From contig NZ_JBEXCV010000003.1 in NCBI RefSeq assembly GCF_040605455.1, positions 70,923 through 134,922 on the forward strand: a stretch of 64,000 nt of DNA, in the 5' to 3' direction. The position numbers and the translations under genes were made by a program. This document shows, in pieces, positions 27,961-36,200 of the stretch. This DNA comes from Embleya sp040605455 (GTDB lineage Bacteria; Actinomycetota; Actinomycetes; Streptomycetales; Streptomycetaceae). Each line of letters begins with the position of its first letter. The first letter of the stretch is position 1. The notes below the pieces were generated by a model. It ran no database searches. It saw only the letters and a program-made list of their open reading frames with translations, and was not told the origin of the DNA.

Positions 27961-30924
27961 GTGGCGCTATCTCCCGATTCCTGCGGCATCGTGGCCGACT
28001 TCGGCACGTGGCTTGCGCGAGCGGGCCGGTCGGCCCCGGACGCCGAGCGGATGATCGACGTCGTGGGCACGGTGCTCGATTTGCGGGTCGCCTGCCTGCG
28101 GCTCGACGACCACACCCGTTGGCGCGCCGGCGATTTGAACGTGCTGCTGGAGACGCTGGTGCCCGCACACGTCGCGCTGCCCCGCGAGGACACGGTGGGT
28201 CTGGTGGTGCCCGCGCTGCGGTTGTTCCTGGAGTTCCTGCGCGAGTGTGGACCCCTGCATCCGGACAGCGATCGACTCGACCCGCTGCTCGCGGTGCTGG
28301 ATCGGCACGAGGGCGAGCTTCCGGCCCGGATGGCGGATTCGACCTGCTGGGGGTCGGCGAAGAAACTGTTCGTGGCGGGCTTCGCGACGGGCCCCGGACG
28401 GGGCAGGGCGCTGCCGGCGGTTCGGCTGCCGGACGAGCGCGAGTTGGCTCGGGCCGCGTCGATGGCGCCGTCGTTCGCCGCTGCGCTCACCCTCGCCCGC
28501 TGGGTCGGGCGCGGGCGGCCGGTGACCGCGACCGGTGTCCTGTGCCGGGCGTCGGCGGCCGCGGCCGTGTCACTGCTGGGCATTGACGCACCGGTTGCGG
28601 GCGTTCGCAGCGCGCGCGACGTGGAGCCGCTGCACCATGTCTGGTCGATCGCGTGTGCAGCGGGCCTGATCGAGGTCGGTCGCACCGTCGCGACTGCCGG
28701 CGCGCTCGCCCGGGCGCTGGCGGTCGGCCGACCGTGTGATGTGCTGCGCGTGTGGTCGAGCCTGTGGGAGGGCGTCGCGGTCGGCGACGCCACCGGGCGA
28801 CCGGCGGTGCGTCGTGCCGGGCATGTGCTGCGCGGGGGCGACGTGATTCGCGAGTTGCTGCGCGAGTTGTACGACCATGCGGGTCGGTGGGTGCCGATGG
28901 GCGGGCTGTTCGAGCTGCTCTCGTACACGCCCGACGGCCGGCCGAGGTCGCCCTCGGTGGCCGACCCGGCGCTGTTCACCGGCCTGACCCTGGCCCACCA
29001 GATGGATGATCTGCGCGCGTTCGGCGTCCTGGAGATCCGTGAGCTGGTGGGCGGTGGCGCGCCGTTCATGGCGGTGCGGCTGACCCCGTTGGGGCTGTAC
29101 GGGCTGCGCGCCCGCTTCCTCGAACTCGGCGTGCCCGCACCGCTCACCGGCCCGGGCGGCGGCCCGAGCGAGCCCGCGTTGCCGCCGCTGTACGTGCCGC
29201 CCACCTCCGAGTGCGCGCTGGCCGCTCGGATGTCGCCGCTCTTGGCGCAGGCGGCTGCGCTCGCGGAGTACGTGGAGGAGCACGGGCCGCTGCCGGTCAC
29301 CCGGGAGGAGGTACTGACGGACGACATCGCGCGCCGGGTCATGGTCGACCTCGGCATCCCCGAGCAGCCCCGTCGTCCCGTCGCCGGCCCGCCCCGTACC
29401 GCGCGGGGCGAGCATGCCCTGCACCGGCGCTGGACGCTTGCGCTGGGCACCGGCCTGCTGGTTCTGCTCGACGGCACGGTGTACGTCGCGGACGGCCTGC
29501 GAGTGTGGCGCGAGGGCGGTGACCGCGAGCTGATCGCGCTCGCCGCGCGCGCCATGGTGGTGGTGGCCGAGGACAACGTGACCTTCGGCGAGGCCCACGA
29601 GCAACGATGGGACGTCCCCGAGGGGCTCGCCGCGTCGCTGTTCACCGGCCTGGTCCAACTCGGCGGCCCGCTCCCGGTGTCGCTGTTCGTGGGTCTGGCG
29701 GTGCGTCGCGACCTCGACCATGTGGTTCGGACGCTGCCCACCGAGCCGCCCGCCGACGAGGAGGCGTTCGCCCTCGGCCGGATCTTGGACGCGCCCGACC
29801 TGGTCCGGGAGATGGGCCGACTGTGCGCTGCGAGTGCGCCTGCGCTCGACCCGCGGTTGCCTGTGCCCGCGACCGACCCGCCTGTGCCCGCGACCGACCC
29901 GCGGTTGCCTGCGCCTGAGGCCGACTCGCGTCCGCCTGCGACCGACCCGCCCGCGCCCGCAGCCGACCCGCACCCCGCGGCCGATTCGCACGCGCCCGAC
30001 CCCCACACGTCTGCACCTACGCCTGCGACCGACCCGCACCCGCCTGCGCCCGACCGTCGCCCGTCTGCGCCTGCGCCTGCGCCTGCGACCGACCCGCACC
30101 CGCGCGTGTCCGACGTACGCCCGCCCGCGCCCGCGCTCCCGCCTGCGCCCGCAGCCGACCCGCACCCGCCCGCGACCGTGCCCACCGATCGGGCGCCCGC
30201 CGAGTTGCTCAATCGGGTTCGGGCCGGGGTGATCCTGCTCGCCGACCGGCTGGCCGCGCTCGGCATTGTTCGGCGCACCGCCGAGGGCATCACGCTGACC
30301 GGCCTCGGTGGCACGCTCGTGCACCGGATGTTTCGTGAACAGGGGCTGCCGGTCGCCACCGTCGACGACTACACCGCCGCGTCGGGTGCCCGGCTGCTTG
30401 GCGCGATGGGGGCGTGGCCGCGACCGGTAGCGACGCGTACGTTCGCGAGCTGGATCGCATGTCGGCCCGTCGACGTCGCGCTGTCCGAACTGTGTGCGGT
30501 CGCCGGAGCGGCCGGGCCCACCGAGCGGCTCATGCTTTTCGCCCACGTGGGTGACGCCGACCTACCCGAGGCCGCCGTTGAACGCGCCCTCGCCCAGGCC
30601 GGCGCCGACCCCACCCTCGCCCCGCACGTGTGGAACTGGCGCCTGACCCACGACCATGACGTGCCCCCCGCAACGCTGCGCACGCTGGCCTGGTTGACCG
30701 CGGACAACGCCGCCGCGGCGCTGCTCGGCCGGCACGAGGCCGCCGTATTGGGCCTGCTCACCGAGGTCACGGGCAGCCAGGGCCCGGGCGCCGACGTGGT
30801 CTTCGGCGAACTCGCGACGATGGGGCACCCCTGCGCCGAGGACGTCCTGCGCTTCGCCGAAACCACCCACCCCGACCCCGAGGTGGCCAAGGCCGCCCGC
30901 CGCGCCCTGCACCGACTGTGCTGA
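27961..30924 (+). CDS. Large protein of unknown function with PATDP-rich linker
   Basis: About 987 aa, cytoplasmic, with no signal peptide or clear membrane helix. Residues 1-620 are helical with plant-like 'winged helix' fragments (RELLRELYDHAGRWVPMGGLFELL...LEIRELVGG). Residues about 628-743 are a low-complexity linker of repeated PATDP/APDPHPP units. The C-terminal 200 residues look like HEAT-type helical repeats ending RFAETTHPDPEVAKAARRALHRLC. No enzyme motif was recognised. The GTG start directly follows the region after the dyad; the ribosome site is poor. It converges with the UvrD-like helicase gene (28 bp gap). It may or may not belong to the adjacent defence island. Confidence 0.65.
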   Translation: MALSPDSCGIVADFGTWLARAGRSAPDAERMIDVVGTVLDLRVACLRLDDHTRWRAGDLNVLLETLVPAHVALPREDTVGLVVPALRLFLEFLRECGPLHPDSDRLDPLLAVLDRHEGELPARMADSTCWGSAKKLFVAGFATGPGRGRALPAVRLPDERELARAASMAPSFAAALTLARWVGRGRPVTATGVLCRASAAAAVSLLGIDAPVAGVRSARDVEPLHHVWSIACAAGLIEVGRTVATAGALARALAVGRPCDVLRVWSSLWEGVAVGDATGRPAVRRAGHVLRGGDVIRELLRELYDHAGRWVPMGGLFELLSYTPDGRPRSPSVADPALFTGLTLAHQMDDLRAFGVLEIRELVGGGAPFMAVRLTPLGLYGLRARFLELGVPAPLTGPGGGPSEPALPPLYVPPTSECALAARMSPLLAQAAALAEYVEEHGPLPVTREEVLTDDIARRVMVDLGIPEQPRRPVAGPPRTARGEHALHRRWTLALGTGLLVLLDGTVYVADGLRVWREGGDRELIALAARAMVVVAEDNVTFGEAHEQRWDVPEGLAASLFTGLVQLGGPLPVSLFVGLAVRRDLDHVVRTLPTEPPADEEAFALGRILDAPDLVREMGRLCAASAPALDPRLPVPATDPPVPATDPRLPAPEADSRPPATDPPAPAADPHPAADSHAPDPHTSAPTPATDPHPPAPDRRPSAPAPAPATDPHPRVSDVRPPAPALPPAPAADPHPPATVPTDRAPAELLNRVRAGVILLADRLAALGIVRRTAEGITLTGLGGTLVHRMFREQGLPVATVDDYTAASGARLLGAMGAWPRPVATRTFASWIACRPVDVALSELCAVAGAAGPTERLMLFAHVGDADLPEAAVERALAQAGADPTLAPHVWNWRLTHDHDVPPATLRTLAWLTADNAAAALLGRHEAAVLGLLTEVTGSQGPGADVVFGELATMGHPCAEDVLRFAETTHPDPEVAKAARRALHRLC

Positions 30925-30952
30925 CCGGCCGACGCCGACGCGTCCGCATTCG

Positions 30953-33100
30953 TCAGCCCACCACCCCCGCGTCTTGCAGGAACAGGCTCGGTTTCCCCGT
31001 CCACGACACGTGCAGCGCTTCCCGAGCGCGTGTACAGGCCACGAAAAGCAGACACCGCTCAGCCAACATGTCTGCTTCGTGCTGGAGACGATCCACTTCG
31101 ACCGCCGTCACGTGGCGCATGTACGGCACACTTGCCGCCGTTACATCCGCGACCGCCATGCAGCGGAACTCCAGCCCCTTCATCGCATGCATGGTGCCGA
31201 TGCGAACCCCCTCCGTGACTGCCGTCGGGTGATTCTTGAGGAACACAGCGGGCACACCCTCCAAGGACAGCGCATCCGCGACCTTGCGGCCGTATCCGCC
31301 GAATCGCGCCGCGACACCGATCTCCTCGCAGCGCACACCCGCCGCCAGCCAACCGCGTACTCGCTGCACCAACGCAGCCAACTCGGCCTCGGGGCCGTCC
31401 AGCGCCACCAGATCCGGCGTCGGCCCGTGCAGTGAACTGCGGCTGTCCTCCAGCGACTCCGGACGCTCGCCGTCCAGGTTTTGGATCGGCTGCCCGGTCA
31501 GAATCGATGTGCACCAGCCGAGAATCTCAGCCGTGGTTCGATAGTTGACGCGCAAACGACTCGATCGCCCCACGACCTTGATCCCGAGGCTGCCCAAGGA
31601 CACCTTGCTGTCATAGATCCGCTGATTCGGGTCGCCCGCGATGAACATGTCGTCCGGACCCTCGGCGACCATCGCGCGCAGTGCTCGCCACTGCGCGGGA
31701 TGCAGGTCCTGTGCCTCGTCGACGATCACATGGCGATACGGCTTGTTCACCCGAGACCTCATCGACAGTGCGGCCTCGTCGCAGACCTGGAGCCACGTCC
31801 ATCGGCCCTCGGCGCGCAGCGCTCCCACGAACTCCTCGATCGCGCGCCAGATCTTGGCGCGCTGCAAGGGTCCCAGCGGTGTACCCCGGCCGGCCCGGGA
31901 CGCCTTCAGGTAGGCCTCCAGACTCCCGATGTCCTGGGCGACCACCACGTTTCGATACTCCTGCATCATGAACGGAACCGTCCACGGAAGCCCCGACGTG
32001 TCGAGAACCGCCGTCCAACGCTCCTTCTCGTCGTGCACCATCGACAGTGGCTTCCCGCCGAGTTCCGCCCGCAGCAGGCGATTGGCCGCCGCGTCCACGG
32101 TGGTCACGTCCACCCGATCGAGCAGTTCGGGCGGGAGCAGCATCGCCAGGTTCTCGTGCAGACTCCGCGCCAGAGTGGTGGTGTACGTCGTCAACAGGAT
32201 GCGTTCCTCGGGTCCCAAGCGTTGGGCGAGGTGGTGCACACGATGCAGGGCGACCACCGTCTTGCCCGTCCCCGGGCCGCCGCTTACCTGAGCCGGTCCG
32301 GCGTAGGACAGGCGATACGCGGTCCGATGTTGTGACGGATGCAGGAAGACGCGCCAGGCGTCGAATGGTCGCGCGAGGATGTCGAGCAACTCGTCCGGAC
32401 CGTCCACGAGGGCGACCCGGCCTTGCGCTCGGGCCATCGCGGAGACCAGGTCGTCGGGATCGGGGAGAGCGTCCGGTGCAGCTGCAGCCGGGCGACGTGT
32501 GCTCACCACGTCTCGCCACACGTCCTCGGCGGAGTAGTCCTCCGCCAGATAGAAGAGCACCTCGTACTGGTCCTGCGGCAACAGCGCCTCGAAGGCGTGC
32601 AACTGCCCACGCTCGGTGAGCAGACGGGCGATGCGCAATACGTTCGCGTCCAGGCCCAAGCGGACGAAGTCGGCGTCCGAGGTTCGATCGAAGAGCCGGG
32701 CGCCCGCACCGGCCGCCATCTGCTCCAACGCGGGCGTGGCCTGCTGCTGGGCCACCACGTCCTGGATCTCCAGTGCATGTGTGGCCCGGTTGACGCCGGC
32801 CTGTTGCTTGATCGCCCATGCGATGGCGTCGTCGTGCGGCAGGACACGCAACAGTAGAAATGTCTCACCCCGGTCGGGAGCCAACACCACACCGCGCCGG
32901 AATCCACCCACCCGAATGGTCCGAATCCGGGCGTCCCGAGCCCGATCCAGCTTTTCGAGGTGCAACCCTTTGTCGGCCAGCAACTCGGCCAGAGTCAGGC
33001 TCTGGAACTTGGCGATGGCCTCGCGTACGCCTCGCTGTGCGGACTTTTCCAAGCGGGCGTATTCGGCCAGGAAGTCTTTCCCGAGCGCGAGTTGCGGCAC
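30953..33100 (-). CDS. UvrD/Rep-type SF1 helicase with RelE/ParE-like N-terminus
   Basis: About 715 aa. Residues 1-95 resemble the RelE/ParE fold: LGKDFLAEYARLEKSAQRGVREAI, HLEKL...RIRTIRVGGFRRGV, and LRVLPHDDAIAWA. Then an SF1 helicase: Walker A SGGPGTGKTVVALHR, motif II VIVDEAQDLHPAQW, motif III GDPNQRIYD, motif IV-like RLRVNYRTT, and C-terminal TMHAMKGLEFR and FVACTRAREAL. A GTG at 33100 (PQLALGKDF) is chosen because GGGAGGG lies just upstream; ATG at 33172 is an alternative. It is transcribed divergently from the helicase/methyltransferase operon with a 114-bp shared promoter region, which suggests a joint role. Nucleic-acid unwinding is likely; toxin activity of the N-terminus is untested inference. 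Confidence 0.85.
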   Translation of the reverse strand: MPQLALGKDFLAEYARLEKSAQRGVREAIAKFQSLTLAELLADKGLHLEKLDRARDARIRTIRVGGFRRGVVLAPDRGETFLLLRVLPHDDAIAWAIKQQAGVNRATHALEIQDVVAQQQATPALEQMAAGAGARLFDRTSDADFVRLGLDANVLRIARLLTERGQLHAFEALLPQDQYEVLFYLAEDYSAEDVWRDVVSTRRPAAAAPDALPDPDDLVSAMARAQGRVALVDGPDELLDILARPFDAWRVFLHPSQHRTAYRLSYAGPAQVSGGPGTGKTVVALHRVHHLAQRLGPEERILLTTYTTTLARSLHENLAMLLPPELLDRVDVTTVDAAANRLLRAELGGKPLSMVHDEKERWTAVLDTSGLPWTVPFMMQEYRNVVVAQDIGSLEAYLKASRAGRGTPLGPLQRAKIWRAIEEFVGALRAEGRWTWLQVCDEAALSMRSRVNKPYRHVIVDEAQDLHPAQWRALRAMVAEGPDDMFIAGDPNQRIYDSKVSLGSLGIKVVGRSSRLRVNYRTTAEILGWCTSILTGQPIQNLDGERPESLEDSRSSLHGPTPDLVALDGPEAELAALVQRVRGWLAAGVRCEEIGVAARFGGYGRKVADALSLEGVPAVFLKNHPTAVTEGVRIGTMHAMKGLEFRCMAVADVTAASVPYMRHVTAVEVDRLQHEADMLAERCLLFVACTRAREALHVSWTGKPSLFLQDAGVVG

Positions 33101-33214
33101 ATGCCCTCCCGAGCCGATCACCGTGCTGTGTCTCTGTGCTATCCCGTACGGTAACGGAGCGCAGCTCATCACCTACAGCAAACGCTGCGCCGAGCAAGGG
33201 CGAGGAGCAGGTCG
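33101..33214. promoter_or_regulatory. Divergent promoter region of the defence operon
   Basis: This 114-bp gap separates the UvrD-type helicase gene from the large helicase operon and must hold both promoters. No clear dyad or -35/-10 pair stands out by eye. Confidence 0.5.
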
Positions 33215-36200
33215 GTGGACATCTTCGAGGTGCGCCAACAGGTCGTGTCCGACTATGAGGCGTTCACGTTGGCGTCCGTGCCCGTCCGCCAGGAACGCAT
33301 CGCCGCGCATGTCCGAGACGAGGTGGAGCGCGCGGCTCAATGGCCGGAACCGTACCTCTCGCTCAACCCCAACTTCGCGTCCGGTAGCAGCATCGACGAC
33401 CTTGTGCGCGCCGGCGTCCTACACGAGGAGTGCGAACGGATCTTCCGTGACAAGGCCGACCGCGAGGATCCGGGCACACGCTCGTTGCGGCTGTACCGCC
33501 ACCAACGGGACGCTGTCGAGACAGCGGCCACCGGACTGAGCTACGTACTCACCACCGGCACCGGTTCCGGCAAGAGCCTGAGTTACATCCTGCCCATCGT
33601 GGACCGCACGCTACGGATCAAGACCGCGGCCGAAGGCGGTCGCGCCCCCGGAATCAAGGCGATCATCGTCTACCCGATGAACGCTCTGGCCAACAGTCAG
33701 CGCCACGAGCTGGAACGGTTCCTCGGACACGGCTATCCGCGTGGCGGCGAACCGGTCACCTTCGCGCGCTACACCGGTCAGGAGAAGGACAGCGACCGCG
33801 AACGCATCCTCGCCGAGCCGCCCGACATCCTGCTCACCAACTACGTGATGCTGGAATACCTACTCACTCGCCCCCGCGAGCGCGACAAGCTCGTGCGCGC
33901 CGCCGCCGGGCTGAAGTTCCTCGTACTCGACGAATTGCATACCTACCGCGGCCGTCAGGGCGCCGATGTCGCCATGTTGGTCCGTCGAGTGCGTGACGCA
34001 TGTCGGGCGCCCGATCTGCAATGTGTGGGCACCTCGGCAACGATGGCCTCGGGCGGGACTCGTGCCCGGCAACGCGCCGCGGTAGCCGAGGTCGCAACCC
34101 ACCTGTTCGGCACCGCGGTCACCGCCGAGCGGGTGATCGGTGAGACGCTGGTGCGCGCGACGTCGTGCGCACCCGACCCCGTGGCACTGGCCGCCTCCGT
34201 GGACGAGCCCCCGGTGTCCGGAACCTACGCGATATTGGCGACCGACCCGCTCGCGGCCTGGATCGAAACCGAGTTCGGGCTGATCGAGGTCGATGAGGAC
34301 CCCTCGGGTCCGCCGGTGCTTGTGCGCCGACCGCCCACCACCGTCAAAACGGCGGCGCAGCGCCTCGCGGAGCTGACCGACCGGGACTCGGCTGTCTGTG
34401 CTGCGGCGATCCGCACCGTCCTCAAGGCCGGTTCCCGGGTCCAGGACCCCACCACAGGTCGACCGCTGTTCGCGTTTCGACTGCACCAGTTCCTCTCCAA
34501 GGGCGACACGGTCTACGTCAGCCTGGAACACGAGGACACCCGACACATCACCAGCCAGTACCAGAAGGTCGTACCGGGAGCGCCGGAGAAGATCCTGCTG
34601 CCGCTGGCATTTTGTCGCGAATGCGGCCAGGAGTACCTCGTCGTCGCCCGCACCGACGCGGCCGGCCACAAGCGCTACGTGCCGCGCCGGGACGCCGACG
34701 CCAGCGGTGGGGAGAACGTCGACGGCTACCTCTACGTCAGCGCCGACCACCCGTGGCCCATCGACGGCGACGCGGCTGTCCGCGAGGGGCGGCTGCCCGA
34801 CTCGTGGCTGGATGGCACGGCGGCGGACGGTCCGCAGGTCGTCGAGAGCAAGCGTCGACATCTTCCGTTCGAGGTCTGGGTGACGCCCGACGGCGCCGAA
34901 CGCATCACCGCGGGCGAGGCGTTGGCAGGTGACGGTCTGCGGGCGGCTTTCGTTCCGTCGCCTTTTCGATTCTGCCTGCGCTGCCGGGTGGGCTACGAAC
35001 AGGTACGCGGCCAGGATTTCGCCAAACTGGCCACGCTCGACGCGGAGGGCCGCAGTTCGGCCGTCTCGGTGATCAGCGCGAGTGTCGTTCGCGGTCTGCG
35101 CTCCGTGGAGGAACTGGAGTCGAAGGCACACAAGTTGCTGACCTTCGTCGACAACCGTCAGGACGCGAGCCTCCAGGCAGGACACTTCAACGACTTCGTC
35201 CAGGTCACCCAACTGCGCGGGGCGCTGTACGAGGCGGTGGAGCGGGCCGGCGCGCAGGGTCTCCGGCACGAGGAGGTGGCGCAGAAGGTCACCGACGCAC
35301 TCGACCTGCAACTCGTCGAGTTCGCCGCGAACCCGGAAGTGAAGTACAGCAATCGGGAGAATACCCTCCGGGCGTTGCGCGACGTGGTGGCGCTGCGCGT
35401 CTTCCAGGATCTGGAGCGCGGCTGGCGGGTGACCATGCCCAATCTCGAACAGACCGGCCTGTTGGTGATCGACTATCTCGACCTGCACGAGATCGCCGGG
35501 GATCCCGACTGCTGGGAAAGCACCTATCAGCCGCTCAAGGAGGCCCCACCGGGTCTGCGTGAGGAACTCGGCCGCATCGTCCTGGACGAGATGCGCCGCG
35601 GCTTGGCGATCGACGTCGAGCAGCTCACGGTCGAAGGATTCGAACGCCTGAAGAATCGCAGCGACCAGGCACTCGCCGGGACTTGGTCGATTGCCCCCAA
35701 CCAGCTTCCTCCGGCCACCGGCACGGTGTACGCCCGTCCGGGACGCCCCGGTGGCGCCCGCACCGACATCCATCTCACCGGTCGCACGGCGCTGGGCCGC
35801 TATCTGCGCCGCTCCGGAATGTTCGCGCACCATCCCGATCCGATCGGTGTGGGTGACGCCCAGCGCATCATCAGCGACCTGTTGCGCGTGTTGGAGACCT
35901 ACGGTCTGCTGACGATTTCGGTACCCGCGCGCGAGAGCGGCGCGCCGGGCTACCGCCTGAAGGCGTCGACGCTGATCTGGCGCGCGGGAGCCGGTACGTC
36001 GGGGGCGCCGGATCCGCTGCGCAAGACCGTGGACGCCGAGGTCGGTACTCGCGTCAACACCTTCTTCCGCGACCTGTATCAAAAGCTCGCCGTCGACCTG
36101 CGGGGGTTGTTCGCGGCCGAGCACACCGCGCAGGTCGCCTCCGATGTCCGTCAGGAACGCGAGCAGATGTTCCGGGCCGGGGAACTGCCGGTGTTGTACT

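Noticed and set aside
27375..30359. 994-aa open frame on the minus strand
   Set aside because: Serine/arginine/threonine-rich shadow of the 987-aa gene plus the G-rich gap; the sense frame has the better composition.
32815..33100. Free-standing RelE toxin gene
   Set aside because: The segment is in frame with and continuous with the helicase, so it is a domain, not a separate toxin gene.
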